Counted from the first letter of the stretch, positions 31,170 to 42,127 are shown. The stretch is DNA of 64,000 nt from Arenimonas terrae (GCF_006265115.1 NZ_SMDR01000001.1:1054001-1118000), one strand, 5' to 3'. The notes: generated from the letters alone by a model not told the origin. Made by a program: numbers and translations.

Positions 31170-33620
31170 TCAGGCTTTTTTCTTCTTCTTGGGCTCGCCT
31201 TCCGGCACCACCAGCCGGAAGTCGATGCGCTTATCCTCGACGCTGGCCTTGAGCACGAGCACACGCACCGGGTCGCCGAGCCGGAACTTCAGGCCCTGGC
31301 GTTCACCGGCCAGCGAGCGGCGCAGCGGGTCGAAGTGGTAGTAGTCGTGCGGCAGCTGGGTGACGTGCACCAGGCCGTTGACCTTGGAACCGGCCAGCTC
31401 GACGAACAGGCCGAAGTTGGTCACACCGCTGATGACGCCGTCGAACTCGTCGCCGACGTGTTTTTCCATCCAGGCGCTGCGGTAACGCTCGTCCACCTCG
31501 CGCTCGACCTCGTCCGCGCGCCGCTCCATCTCCGAGCAGTGCAGGGCCAGGGCCGACATCTCCTTGCCGCTGTAGCGGTAGCCGTCCGGATCGCCCGACA
31601 GCAGCGCGTGCTTGATCGAACGGTGCAGCAGCAGATCCGGATAGCGGCGGATCGGCGAGGTGAAGTGCGCGTAGGCCTCCAGCGCCAGGCCGAAGTGGCC
31701 GAGGTTGTCGGTCTGGTAGACGGCCAGGCTCTGCGAGCGCAGCAGCACGGTCTCGAGCAGCGGCGCGTCGGGGCGCACGCGGATCTTGCGCAGCAGCTGG
31801 GTGAAATCCTTGGGCTGGACCTTGGCCCAGGGCGGCAGGCTCAGGCCGAACTCCGACAGGTATTCCAGCAGGTCGGCGTACTTGGCTTCGGGCGGCCGCG
31901 GATGCACGCGGAACGGCGCCGGGATCTGTTTCGAGGTGATGTACTTCGCGGCCTCGACGTTGGCCGCGATCATGCATTCCTCGATCAGCTTGTGGGCGTC
32001 GTTGCGCTCCATCATGCCGGCCTGCACGACTTCGCCCTTGTTGTCGAGAACGAAGCGCACTTCGCCCGACTCGAACTCGATCGCGCCACGGCGGTTGCGG
32101 GCCTTGGCCAGCACCTTGTAAAGCTGGTGCAGGCGCTGCACCTGCGGCATCAGCGAGCCGATCTGGGCCACGGCTTCCGCACCGGCTTCGGTATCGGCCT
32201 CGCCCGCCGCCTTCCAGACCTGGGTGTAGGTCAGGCGGGCGTGCGAGCGCATCACCGCCTCGAAGAACTTCGAGCGGGTGACGTTGCCTTCGAAGTCCAC
32301 CTGCATGTCGCAGGCAAAGCACATGCGCTCGACCTTGGGCATCAGCGAGCAGATGCCGTTGGAGAGCGTCTCGGGCAGCATCGGCACGACGAAGCCCGGG
32401 AAATACACCGAAGTCGCGCGCTTGATCGCCTCGTCGTCCAGCGCGGTGCCCGGGCGCACGTAGTGCGAGACGTCGGCGATGGCGACGATCAGGCGGAAGC
32501 CCTCGGCATTGGGTTCGCACCAGACGGCGTCGTCGAAGTCCTTGGCGTCCTCGCCGTCGATGGTCACCAGCGGCACCTTGCGCAGGTCGACGCGGTCGCG
32601 GGTCTCGGCCTCGGGCACGTCCACCGGCACCAGCGCGGCTTCGGCCAGCGCCTCGCGCGGGAATTCGTGCGGCAGGTCGTGGCCGTGGATGGCCGCCTGC
32701 ACCACCAGCGACGGCGTCAGCTTGTCGCCCAGCACCAGCAGGATGCGGCCGATGGGCGGCCGACCCTTCTCCGGCGGCGCGGTGACTTCCACCACCACCA
32801 GCTGCCCTTCGCGGGCCTCGTTGCGGTCTTCCGGCGGAATCAGCACCTCGGTCAACACGCGGCGGTCGTCGGGCACCACCATGCCGATGCGCGAGCGTTC
32901 GCTGTAGCGGCCGGTCAGGCGGGTGAGGCGATGTTCGAGCACTTCGACGATCGCGCCTTCGCGGCGGCCGCGCCGGTCCACGCCGGTGACGCTGGCCAGC
33001 ACGCGGTCGCCGTGCAGCGCCTTGCGCAGCTCGCCCGGCGGCAGGAACAGGTCTTCGCCGCCGTCCTCGCATTTCAGGAAACCGAAGCCATCGGGGTTGG
33101 CGATGACGGTGCCGGCGATCAGGTCGAGCTTGTGGGCGACGGCGTAACCGCCGCGGCGGTTCATCAGCAGCTGGCCGTCGCGCAGCATGGCGGTGAGCCG
33201 GCGCGACAGCGCGTCGAAACGGTCCGGCGCGGTCAGGCCCAGGGCGCGCGCGATTTCCTCCGCGGTCAGCGGCCCCTTGCTGTCGCTGAGGAATTCGGCG
33301 ATGGCTTCACGGCTGGTGATCGGCTGTTCGTACTTCTGGGCTTCGCGCGAAGCATGCGGGTCGGGATAACCGGGGAAACCGGACTTGCCCGGCCTTCCCG
33401 GGCGAGCCGCCGCAGGCGCCTGGCCGCGTGGCGCCTTGCCGGGCTTGCCCGGCGCACCGGGGGAGGCCTTGCCGGCCTTGGGCTTGCCGCTGGCACCGCC
33501 CCGGGGCTTGCCCGGCGCGTCCCCGCGGGAGGGTTTGGCGGGGGCCGCGGATCGCGCACTTTCGGGCATCCAGGGCGGCAATTTGCCGCCGGTGCCGCCT
33601 TTCTTCGGGGGTTTGCTCAT
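31170..33620 (-). CDS. rnr: Ribonuclease R
   Basis: RNase R is a processive 3'-5' exoribonuclease that degrades structured RNA. The 816-residue product has a winged-helix domain (SREAIAEFLSDSKGPLTAEE), cold-shock domains (GFGFLKCEDGGEDLFLPPGE), the RNB catalytic core with VTIDGEDAKDFDDAVWC supplying the catalytic aspartates, an S1 domain (GDEFDGVISGVTNFGLFVEL) and a Lys tail (PKKKKKA). The start is ATG 33620 (MSKPPKKGG). About 85 N-terminal residues are low complexity (G/K/P/A) and probably disordered. It is the first gene of the rnr-rlmB operon. Confidence 0.97.
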   Translation of the reverse strand: MSKPPKKGGTGGKLPPWMPESARSAAPAKPSRGDAPGKPRGGASGKPKAGKASPGAPGKPGKAPRGQAPAAARPGRPGKSGFPGYPDPHASREAQKYEQPITSREAIAEFLSDSKGPLTAEEIARALGLTAPDRFDALSRRLTAMLRDGQLLMNRRGGYAVAHKLDLIAGTVIANPDGFGFLKCEDGGEDLFLPPGELRKALHGDRVLASVTGVDRRGRREGAIVEVLEHRLTRLTGRYSERSRIGMVVPDDRRVLTEVLIPPEDRNEAREGQLVVVEVTAPPEKGRPPIGRILLVLGDKLTPSLVVQAAIHGHDLPHEFPREALAEAALVPVDVPEAETRDRVDLRKVPLVTIDGEDAKDFDDAVWCEPNAEGFRLIVAIADVSHYVRPGTALDDEAIKRATSVYFPGFVVPMLPETLSNGICSLMPKVERMCFACDMQVDFEGNVTRSKFFEAVMRSHARLTYTQVWKAAGEADTEAGAEAVAQIGSLMPQVQRLHQLYKVLAKARNRRGAIEFESGEVRFVLDNKGEVVQAGMMERNDAHKLIEECMIAANVEAAKYITSKQIPAPFRVHPRPPEAKYADLLEYLSEFGLSLPPWAKVQPKDFTQLLRKIRVRPDAPLLETVLLRSQSLAVYQTDNLGHFGLALEAYAHFTSPIRRYPDLLLHRSIKHALLSGDPDGYRYSGKEMSALALHCSEMERRADEVEREVDERYRSAWMEKHVGDEFDGVISGVTNFGLFVELAGSKVNGLVHVTQLPHDYYHFDPLRRSLAGERQGLKFRLGDPVRVLVLKASVEDKRIDFRLVVPEGEPKKKKKA

Positions 33621-33684
33621 GCCGCCATGGTACACCCCGTGGACCTCCGGCCTTCCTTTGCCCGACCGGCGCGCCGCGCGGCAA

Positions 33685-33713
33685 TTGACAAGACCGGGAT
33701 CGGCCATTAACTT
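33685..33713 (+). promoter_or_regulatory. Sigma70 promoter for tRNA-Leu
   Basis: A consensus TTGACA (33685-33690) and TAACTT (33708-33713) are separated by 17 bp. The predicted start near 33720 lies 27 nt before the mature tRNA. Confidence 0.8.
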
Positions 33714-33746
33714 ATGCGGCTTCCTCGCGCATGCGACGGAACACCT

Positions 33747-33831
<85 letters not shown>

Positions 33832-33842
33832 TCTTCGAGAAC

Positions 33843-33868
33843 AAAGGCCCGCTTCGGCGGGCCTTTTT
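33843..33868 (+). terminator. Terminator after tRNA-Leu
   Basis: A 10-bp stem AAAGGCCCGC/GCGGGCCTTT with a TTCG tetraloop, followed by TT. Confidence 0.92.
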
Positions 33869-33926
33869 CTTTGGCCCGCTCCGCAGGCCCTACAATCCGG
33901 GCCGCAGGCAAGACGGAAACCGCAGG

Positions 33927-36029
33927 ATGCCCACCGACTCCCAACGCATCGACCACGCCCTCGCCCTCGCCGCCGAAGGCCGGGCGGACGAAGCCGACGC
34001 CACGCTGGCGACGCTGGCCCGCCAGGACCAGGACCCGATGGCCGCCTGGCACCTGGCCTGGCTGCGGCTGCGCAACGGCGACGCCGACGGCGCGCTGGCG
34101 ATCCTGGGCGAGTTCGACGCCGACCCACTGTGCAACGAGCGCCTGCGCGAGCAGCTGCTGGGCGAACGCCGCAACGCCGAGGCCGCCACCGTCCTGAAAC
34201 GGGTACCGCGCCTGCCGGGCGACCCGCGCAGCCTGGTGGCGGGCGCGATCGAACGGCACCTGGGCGGCGATTTCGCCGGCGCCGCCGAGCTCTGCCGGCA
34301 GGCGATCGGCCTGGCCCCGGCCCATGCCCCAGCGCACAACCACCTGGGCCGCGCCCTGCACAACCTCGGCCAGACCCCGGCCGGCCTCGCCGAGTTCGAG
34401 CGGGCCGTGCACGCCGACCCGCGTTATCCCGAGGCCTGGCACAACCTGGGCCATGCCCTGCGCGCGCGCGGACAGCTCGAGCGCGCCTGCGAAGCCTTCG
34501 AACAGGCGCTGTCGATCTCGCCCGGCTACCGCTCGGCGCGGCTGAACCTGGGCATCACCCGGTTCGCGCTGGAGCAGCCCGACCCGGCGCTGGCCTGCTT
34601 CGAGGCCCTGCTCGAGCGCAACCGCGACGACGTCGACGCGATGGTCAATGCCGGGCTGTGCATGCAGCTGGTCGGTGACCTGGCGAAGGCCCGCCAGCGC
34701 TACGAGCGCGCCCTGCAGCTGGCGCCGGAAAACCAGTCGGCCTGGTATTACCTGGGCGTGCTGCTGAACGAGCAGTCCGAGCCCAGCGCCGCCGTTCAGG
34801 CCCTGCAGAAGGCCCTGGCGCTGCGCCCCGACGACGCCGACGCCTGGGCCGAGCTGGCCGGCGTGCACGAGATGTCCAGCGAGCTGGCGCTGGCCAGGGA
34901 CGCGGTGAGCTCGGGCCTGATGCACGCGCCCGGGCATCCGCTGCTCAACATCGAGGCGGCCAAGCTCGAGCGCCGCCAGGGCGACCTGCTGGGCGCCGAG
35001 ACGCGGCTGCGCCGGCTCGACCCTGCCCGGCTGCCGCAGCGCGTGCGCCAGCAGTATTTCTACGAGCTGGGCACGGTGCTGGACCGCAACAACCAGAACG
35101 AGGCCGCCTACCGCGCCTTCGAGCAGGGCAATGCGCTCGCGGCGCAGAGCGTGCGCCGGCGAGGCATCGACGGCGAGGCCTTCTTCCGCGGCATCGACCA
35201 GATATCGGCCTGGCTCGACCAGGGCGCACCGGGCATGGACACGGGCCTGGACGACGGCGACCTCGGCGCCGACCTGTGCTTCCTGGTCGGTTTCCCGCGC
35301 TCGGGTACGACCCTGCTCGACACCATCCTCGACGCCCACCCCGGCGTGCGCTCGATCGAGGAGAAGCCGACGCTGGAGCCTCTGATCCAGACCATGGGTG
35401 GCCTGCCCGGCGGTTACCCGGCGGCCATCGCCGGCCTCGATGCCGGCGACCGCAAGGCGCTGCGGCGCATGTACCGCATGGCGCTGTCCCGCCACGGCGG
35501 CGCCGACAGCCCACTGGTGCTCGACAAGCTGCCGCTGCGCTCCATCCACTCGGGCCTGGTGCAGGCGTTGTTCCCGAAGGCGCGCCTGCTGTTCTCGCTG
35601 CGCCATCCCTGCGACGTGGTGATGAGCAACTTCATGCAGCAGTACGCGGTGAACGACGCCTTCGTGAACTTCTACACGCTCGCCGACACCGTGCGCGCCT
35701 ACGACGCGGTCTTCGGCCTGTGGCGAAAGCTCGAGGCGCGGCTGTCGCTGCCGATTGCCTACGTGCGCTACGAGAACCTGGTGCAGTCGCCGCAGGAGGA
35801 AGTCGCCGCGGCCTGCGCTTTCCTGGGCATCGCCTGGGACCCGGCGATGCTCGAAGCCGACCAGCGCAACCGCGAGCGCGGCCGCATCCGAACCAACAGC
35901 TACCAGCAGGTGGCGGAGCCGATCTACCGCCGCGCGGTAGGCCGCTGGGCGCGCTACCGCGACCAGCTGCAGCCGCACCTGGCCACGCTGGCCCCACACG
36001 CGGCCCGCTGGGGTTACCTGCTCGACTGA
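33927..36029 (+). CDS. TPR-repeat sulfotransferase
   Basis: The 700-residue protein joins about ten tetratricopeptide repeats (residues ~1-400; good examples are AHNHLGRALHNLGQTPAGLA and AWYYLGVLLNEQSEPSAAVQ) to a C-terminal PAPS-dependent sulfotransferase domain. The domain shows the 5'-phosphosulfate loop FPRSGTTLLDTIL near 456-468 and the 3'-phosphate region LFSLRHPCDVVMSNF near 554-568. No signal peptide or membrane segment is visible, so it is probably cytoplasmic. The acceptor is unknown. TPR-sulfotransferase fusions of this kind are common in proteobacteria. It is monocistronic after the tRNA terminator. Confidence 0.88.
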   Translation: MPTDSQRIDHALALAAEGRADEADATLATLARQDQDPMAAWHLAWLRLRNGDADGALAILGEFDADPLCNERLREQLLGERRNAEAATVLKRVPRLPGDPRSLVAGAIERHLGGDFAGAAELCRQAIGLAPAHAPAHNHLGRALHNLGQTPAGLAEFERAVHADPRYPEAWHNLGHALRARGQLERACEAFEQALSISPGYRSARLNLGITRFALEQPDPALACFEALLERNRDDVDAMVNAGLCMQLVGDLAKARQRYERALQLAPENQSAWYYLGVLLNEQSEPSAAVQALQKALALRPDDADAWAELAGVHEMSSELALARDAVSSGLMHAPGHPLLNIEAAKLERRQGDLLGAETRLRRLDPARLPQRVRQQYFYELGTVLDRNNQNEAAYRAFEQGNALAAQSVRRRGIDGEAFFRGIDQISAWLDQGAPGMDTGLDDGDLGADLCFLVGFPRSGTTLLDTILDAHPGVRSIEEKPTLEPLIQTMGGLPGGYPAAIAGLDAGDRKALRRMYRMALSRHGGADSPLVLDKLPLRSIHSGLVQALFPKARLLFSLRHPCDVVMSNFMQQYAVNDAFVNFYTLADTVRAYDAVFGLWRKLEARLSLPIAYVRYENLVQSPQEEVAAACAFLGIAWDPAMLEADQRNRERGRIRTNSYQQVAEPIYRRAVGRWARYRDQLQPHLATLAPHAARWGYLLD

Positions 36030-36099
36030 GGGACTTGCGCAGGACCGAAGCCGGGAGGACATTCGACGATGGTCGGGTGGCCCCGACCCCGCCGGTCGC

Positions 36100-36105
36100 T
36101 AGACT
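36100..36105 (+). promoter_or_regulatory. Possible -10 for cstA
   Basis: TAGACT lies 33 bp before the cstA ATG, in the 109-bp gap. No convincing -35 or CRP site is visible. Confidence 0.35.
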
Positions 36106-36138
36106 GGCCGGTGACCCTCTCCGCCGGGAACCGTCCGC

Positions 36139-38208
36139 ATGAACAAGCTCACCCGTCACGCCGCCTGGGGCCTTCTGGCCGTGCTGGGCGCCTTCGCGCT
36201 GGGCACGGTGGCCCTGCGCCGCGGCGAGAACATCAGCGCGCTCTGGATCGTGTTCGCGGCGGTCTCGATCTACCTCGTGGCGTACCGGTATTACGGCCTG
36301 TTCATCGCCGACAAGGTGCTGGGCATCGACCCCACGCGCGCCACCCCGGCGGTGCTGCGCAACGACGGCCTGGACTTCGTGCCGACCAACAAGCACGTGC
36401 TGTTCGGCCACCACTTCGCCGCCATCGCCGGCGCCGGCCCGCTGGTGGGTCCGGTGCTGGCGGCGCAGATGGGCTACCTGCCCGGCACGCTGTGGCTGAT
36501 CGCCGGCGTGGTGCTGGCCGGCGCGGTGCAGGACTTCATGGTGCTGGTGATCTCGAGCCGACGTGACGCGCGTTCGCTCGGCGACCTGGTGCGCGAGGAG
36601 ATGGGCCGCGTGCCCGGCACCATCGCGCTGTTCGGCGCCTTCCTGATCATGATCATCATCCTGGCGGTGCTGGCGATGATCGTGGTGAAGGCCCTGGCCG
36701 AAAGTCCCTGGGGCATGTTCACGGTGATCGCGACCATCCCGATCGCGGTGTTCATGGGCCTGTACATGCGCTACATCCGGCCCGGCAAGATCGGCGAGAT
36801 TTCGGTGGTCGGCATCGTGCTGCTGGTGGCGGCGATCTGGTTCGGCGGCGACGTGGCCGCGCACCCGACCTGGGGCCCGGCCTTCACCTTCACCGGCACC
36901 CAGATCACCTGGATGCTGATCGGCTACGGCTTCGTCGCCGCGGTGCTGCCGGTGTGGCTGCTGCTGGCGCCGCGCGACTACCTGTCCACCTTCCTGAAGA
37001 TCGGCACCATCATCGGCCTGGCGATCGGCATTCTGATCGTGATGCCGGACCTGCGCATGCCGGCCCTGACCCAGTTCACCGACGGCACTGGCCCGGTCTG
37101 GAAGGGCAGCCTGTTCCCGTTCCTGTTCATCACCATCGCCTGCGGCGCGGTGTCGGGCTTCCACGCGCTGATCTCGTCGGGCACCACGCCCAAGCTGCTG
37201 GCCAACGAGCGCCACGCGCCCTACATCGGCTACGGCGGCATGCTGATGGAGTCGTTCGTGGCGATCATGGCGATGGTGGCCGCGTCGGTGATCGACCCGG
37301 GCATCTACTTTGCGATGAACAGCCCGGCGGCGGTGATCGGCACCGACCCGGTCAACGCCGCGCAGGTGATCTCCAACTGGGGCTTCGTGGTCACGCCCGA
37401 GGTCCTGACCGCCACCGCGGCCGAGATCGGCGAGAGCTCGATCCTGTCGCGCGCCGGCGGCGCGCCGACGCTGGCGGTGGGCATCGCCCAGATCTTCCAT
37501 GCGGTGATCCCGGGCGAAGGCATGATGGCCTTCTGGTACCACTTCGCGATCCTGTTCGAGGCGCTGTTCATCCTCACGGCGGTCGACGCCGGTACGCGCG
37601 CCGGCCGCTTCATGCTGCAGGACCTGCTGGGCAACTTCGTGCCGGCGATGCGCAAGACCGAGTCCTGGGCCGCGAACCTGCTCGCCACCGCCGGCTGCGT
37701 GGCGCTGTGGGGCTATTTCCTCTACCAGGGCGTCACCGATCCGTTGGGCGGCATCAACATGCTGTGGCCGCTGTTCGGCATCGCCAACCAGATGCTGGCC
37801 GGCATCGCGCTGATGCTGTGCACGGTGGTGCTGTTCAAGATGAAGAAGCAGCGCTATGCCTGGGTGTCGATCGTCCCGACCACCTGGCTGCTGATGTGCA
37901 CGACTTATGCCGGCTGGATCAAGATCTTCGACGCCAACCCGGCGGTGGGCTTCCTGGCCCAGGCCAACCGCTATCGCGACGCGATCGCGCGCGGCGAGCT
38001 GATCGCGCCGTCCAAGGACTTCGACGGCATGGCCCAGATCATGTTCAACAACTACGTCAACGCCGGGCTGACCGCCCTGTTCCTGGGCGTGGTGGTGAGC
38101 GTGCTGTTCTACTCGGTGCTGGCGATCCGCAAGGCGCAGGCCAATCCGGCGCGCAGCGATCGCGAAACGCCCTACGTGGCGCTGACCGCCGACCAGGCCA
38201 GGCTGTGA
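36139..38208 (+). CDS. cstA: Carbon starvation protein A, peptide/pyruvate-type transporter
   Basis: CstA is a large inner-membrane transporter (about 16-18 helices), induced by carbon starvation in E. coli and linked to peptide and pyruvate uptake. The 689-residue product has the family blocks YLVAYRYYGLFIADKVLG near 44-61, GHHFAAIAGAGPLVGPVLAA near 92-111, VQDFMVLVISSRRDARSLGD near 133-152, and SGFHALISSGTTPKLLANER near 339-358. The small YbdD-type gene follows after 10 nt, the standard cstA-ybdD pairing. A carbon-source regulator site cannot be read from the sequence. Confidence 0.95.
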   Translation: MNKLTRHAAWGLLAVLGAFALGTVALRRGENISALWIVFAAVSIYLVAYRYYGLFIADKVLGIDPTRATPAVLRNDGLDFVPTNKHVLFGHHFAAIAGAGPLVGPVLAAQMGYLPGTLWLIAGVVLAGAVQDFMVLVISSRRDARSLGDLVREEMGRVPGTIALFGAFLIMIIILAVLAMIVVKALAESPWGMFTVIATIPIAVFMGLYMRYIRPGKIGEISVVGIVLLVAAIWFGGDVAAHPTWGPAFTFTGTQITWMLIGYGFVAAVLPVWLLLAPRDYLSTFLKIGTIIGLAIGILIVMPDLRMPALTQFTDGTGPVWKGSLFPFLFITIACGAVSGFHALISSGTTPKLLANERHAPYIGYGGMLMESFVAIMAMVAASVIDPGIYFAMNSPAAVIGTDPVNAAQVISNWGFVVTPEVLTATAAEIGESSILSRAGGAPTLAVGIAQIFHAVIPGEGMMAFWYHFAILFEALFILTAVDAGTRAGRFMLQDLLGNFVPAMRKTESWAANLLATAGCVALWGYFLYQGVTDPLGGINMLWPLFGIANQMLAGIALMLCTVVLFKMKKQRYAWVSIVPTTWLLMCTTYAGWIKIFDANPAVGFLAQANRYRDAIARGELIAPSKDFDGMAQIMFNNYVNAGLTALFLGVVVSVLFYSVLAIRKAQANPARSDRETPYVALTADQARL

Positions 38209-38218
38209 GGGGCACGCC

Positions 38219-38416
38219 GTGAGAACCGCCGACCTGAAGAACGTCTGGCAGCGCACCGTGCAGACGGCGCGCCTGATGGTGGGCCTGCCCGACTACGCCC
38301 GCTACGCCGCCCACGTCCGCGAGAAGCACCCGGACCGCGAACCGATGACCGAGCCGGAGTTCTTTCGCGCCTGCCAGCAGTCGCGCTACGGCGGCCGCCA
38401 GGGCCGCTGCTGCTGA
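38219..38416 (+). CDS. ybdD: YbdD/YjiX family small protein
   Basis: A 65-residue protein of the DUF466 family, almost always found next to cstA-type transporters and needed for their function in E. coli. It contains LMVGLPDYARYAAHVREKHP and MTEPEFFR, and ends RYGGRQGRCC with the conserved terminal Cys pair. The start is GTG at 38219, because no in-frame ATG exists upstream that keeps the family length. Confidence 0.93.
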   Translation: MRTADLKNVWQRTVQTARLMVGLPDYARYAAHVREKHPDREPMTEPEFFRACQQSRYGGRQGRCC

Positions 38417-38433
38417 GGCCGGCGAAAACGGAA

Positions 38434-38455
38434 ACGGCCCGCCGGGGCGGGCCGT
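38434..38455. terminator. Bidirectional terminator between ybdD and purA
   Basis: ACGGCCCGCC (38434-38443) pairs with GGCGGGCCGT (38446-38455). On the minus strand, TTTCCGTTTTC follows. On the plus strand, TCCTT follows. It serves two convergent operons. Confidence 0.75.
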
Positions 38456-38482
38456 TCCTTCACGCGGGGAACCGGCGCCGGA

Positions 38483-39946
<1,464 letters not shown>

Positions 39947-40132
39947 TCAGGTCCGGACCCAGTAGAGGGCGGCCAGGCCGGCCGCCATCATCACCCCGCC
40001 CGCCACGCGCAGGGCGCGGTCGGGCTGTTCCAGCAGCTGGGACACGGCCTGCTTCCAGGTCGCCGGGGCGACGAAGAGCAGCAGGCCCTCGATCACCAGC
40101 ACCAGGCACAGCGCCGCCCAGAGGTCGGACAC
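39947..40132 (-). CDS. yjeT: DUF2065 (YjeT family) small membrane protein
   Basis: A 61-residue protein with two hydrophobic helices (LWAALCLVLVIEGLLLFVAP and VAGGVMMAAGLAALYWV) and the YjeT-type segment ATWKQAVSQLLEQPDRALR between them. The start is GTG at 40132; no ATG is available. The hflK-hflC-yjeT-purA order is the same as in E. coli. The function is unknown. It is 11 nt downstream of hflC. Confidence 0.88.
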   Translation of the reverse strand: MSDLWAALCLVLVIEGLLLFVAPATWKQAVSQLLEQPDRALRVAGGVMMAAGLAALYWVRT

Positions 40133-40143
40133 GGCGCCGGGCC

Positions 40144-41016
40144 TCAGCGCTTGTCGTTGCCGAAGTAGCGCAGGAACTCCGAATCCGGATCGAGCACCAT
40201 CACCGTCTGGCCGTCGGCCATCGAGTTCCGGTAAGCCTCCAGGCTGCGGTAGAAGGCGTAGAACTCCGCGTCCTGGCCGTAGGCCTCGGCATAGATCTCG
40301 GACGCACGGGCATCGCCCTCGCCGCGCAGCTTCTGCGCATCGCGCTCGGCTTCGGCGATGGTGACCCGGCCCTGACGGTCGGCCTCGGAACGGATGGTCT
40401 CGCTCTGCTCCACGCCCTCGGCGCGCAGCTGGTTGGCTACCTGGGTGCGCTCGGTGCTCATGCGCGAATAGACCGTACGCAGGATGTTGCTGTCGTCCGG
40501 CAGGTTGATGCGCTTGATGCGCACGTCCACCACCTCGATGCCCAGCGACTTGGCGCTGCGGTTCACCGCTTCCAGGAAGTTGCCCGAGAGCTCGGCGCGG
40601 CCGGCGGAGACCACTTCCTGCAGCGTGCGCTGGTTGATCTCGTTGCGCAGGGCGTTCTTGACGATGGGGGTCAGGCGCTGGCGCGCCGCTTCCTCGTTGC
40701 CGCCGTTGGCGGCGCGGTAGTAGGTCGCGACGTCGTCGATCTTCCACTTGACGAAGAAGTCGACGCTGACGTCCTTCTTCTCGGAGGTCAGGTAGCGTTC
40801 CGGGGCATCGTCGAGCGAGAGGATGCGCTGGTCGAACTTGCGCACCTCCTCCACCAGCGGCCACTTGAAATGCAGGCCCGGCTCGAGGCCGCTGCGCACG
40901 ACGCGGCCGAGGTTGAGCACGATCGCGGTCTGGCTCTCGTTCACCACGAAGACCGAACCCATGGCGGCCAGCAGGCCGGCGATGGCGAGGAACAAGATAA
41001 GGGTCATTCCACGCAT
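40144..41016 (-). CDS. hflC: FtsH modulator HflC
   Basis: HflC, with HflK, forms a large periplasm-facing cage around the FtsH protease and modulates it. The 290-residue SPFH/band-7 protein has an N-terminal membrane anchor (LILFLAIAGLLAAMGSVFVV), the SPFH domain (GLEPGLHFKWPLVEEVRKFD near 43-62), and a long charged helix (RAEGVEQSETIRSEADRQG, AEAERDAQKLRGEGDARASE). The YRSLEAYRNSM motif is typical of HflC. It starts 1 nt after the hflK stop. Confidence 0.96.
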   Translation of the reverse strand: MRGMTLILFLAIAGLLAAMGSVFVVNESQTAIVLNLGRVVRSGLEPGLHFKWPLVEEVRKFDQRILSLDDAPERYLTSEKKDVSVDFFVKWKIDDVATYYRAANGGNEEAARQRLTPIVKNALRNEINQRTLQEVVSAGRAELSGNFLEAVNRSAKSLGIEVVDVRIKRINLPDDSNILRTVYSRMSTERTQVANQLRAEGVEQSETIRSEADRQGRVTIAEAERDAQKLRGEGDARASEIYAEAYGQDAEFYAFYRSLEAYRNSMADGQTVMVLDPDSEFLRYFGNDKR

Positions 41017-41017
41017 G

Positions 41018-42127
41018 TCAGCGGCTTCCCTGGCGGCGGTCGTCGCGCGGTGCGCGCTCGGTGGGCTCGGCGGCCGCGGTCGGCGCGGCCTGGGTGGCCG
41101 GCAGACGGATCACGGGCGCTTCGGCGGGCGCGCCGGACCGTGCGGCACCCCCGATCGGCAGATAAAGGATGTTGTCCTGGCCGCCGACCACTTTCGGATT
41201 ATTCCTCAGCACTTCCTGCATGGTTTCCAGGTAGAGGCGCTTGCGGGTGACCTCGGGGGCCTTGCGGTATTCGTCGGCGAGCAGGCTGAAACGCTGCGCG
41301 TCGCCTTCGGCCCGGGCGATCGCGGACACGCGGTAACCCTCGGCCTCCGTGCGCAGGCGCGCGGCGCGGCCGCGGGCCTCGGGCAGCACGGTGCTGGAGT
41401 AGGCGCGGGCTTCGTTCACGATCCGGTTCTTGTCCTCGCGGGCGCTGATCGCGTCGTCGAAGGCCTCCTTCACTTCTTCCGGCGGGCGGGCGTCCTGCAG
41501 GTTGAAGTTCACCACCGTCAGGCCGGTCTGGTAGAAGTTCAGCGACTCCTGCAGGCGTTCCTGCGCCGCGATCACCAGCTCGGCGCGGTCGAACAGCACC
41601 ATGTCCATGGTGCTGCGGCCGACCACCTCGCGCACGGCGCTCTCGGCGGCGTCCTTGAGGGTCTGCTCCGGGTTCATCGAACCGAACAGGAACAGGCGCG
41701 GGTTGTCGCGGCGGTACTGGGCGTTGAACTTGATGTCGATCAGGTTCTCGTCCTTGGTCAGCACGCGCACCTGGTCGGTCACTTCGACGACGGCGGTGGC
41801 GTCCACGACCGTCACCGATTCGATCGGCCACGGCCACTTGAAGTTCGGGCCCGGGGTCATGATCCGGTTGAACTCGCCGAAACGCAGCACCACGCCGCGC
41901 TGGCGTTCGTCCATCAGCTTGAAGCTGTTGAACACCACCCAGATGCCGATCAGGCCGATCACCCAGGGCAGCGGGTTGAAGCCGTTCGCCGCGGAGCCGC
42001 CGCGGCCGCCACCCGAACCGCCGCCGAACATGCCCTTGAGGCGATTGAGGAAGGCTTCGACCTCGTTGCCGGGGTCTTTGCCCTTCCAGGGGTCTTGGTT
42101 GCCTTTACCAGGCTGGTTCCAGGCCAT
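41018..42127 (-). CDS. hflK: FtsH modulator HflK
   Basis: The partner of HflC. The 369-residue product begins with a Gly-rich cytoplasmic segment (KGMFGGGSGGGRGGSA), one membrane helix (LPWVIGLIGIWVVFNSF near 53-69), the SPFH domain (ERQRGVVLRFGEFNRIMTPG), and a coiled-coil region (EVKEAFDDAISAREDKNRIV). A disordered, Arg/Pro/Ala-rich tail of about 50 residues follows. It lies between hflX and hflC in the standard order. MAWNQPGKGNQDPW is the usual N-terminus. Confidence 0.96.
   Translation of the reverse strand: MAWNQPGKGNQDPWKGKDPGNEVEAFLNRLKGMFGGGSGGGRGGSAANGFNPLPWVIGLIGIWVVFNSFKLMDERQRGVVLRFGEFNRIMTPGPNFKWPWPIESVTVVDATAVVEVTDQVRVLTKDENLIDIKFNAQYRRDNPRLFLFGSMNPEQTLKDAAESAVREVVGRSTMDMVLFDRAELVIAAQERLQESLNFYQTGLTVVNFNLQDARPPEEVKEAFDDAISAREDKNRIVNEARAYSSTVLPEARGRAARLRTEAEGYRVSAIARAEGDAQRFSLLADEYRKAPEVTRKRLYLETMQEVLRNNPKVVGGQDNILYLPIGGAARSGAPAEAPVIRLPATQAAPTAAAEPTERAPRDDRRQGSR

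Noticed and set aside
30501-33710. 1069-codon open frame on the plus strand
   Set aside because: Antisense to rlmB and rnr; repetitive Ala/Val/His/Arg composition without motifs. A shadow frame.
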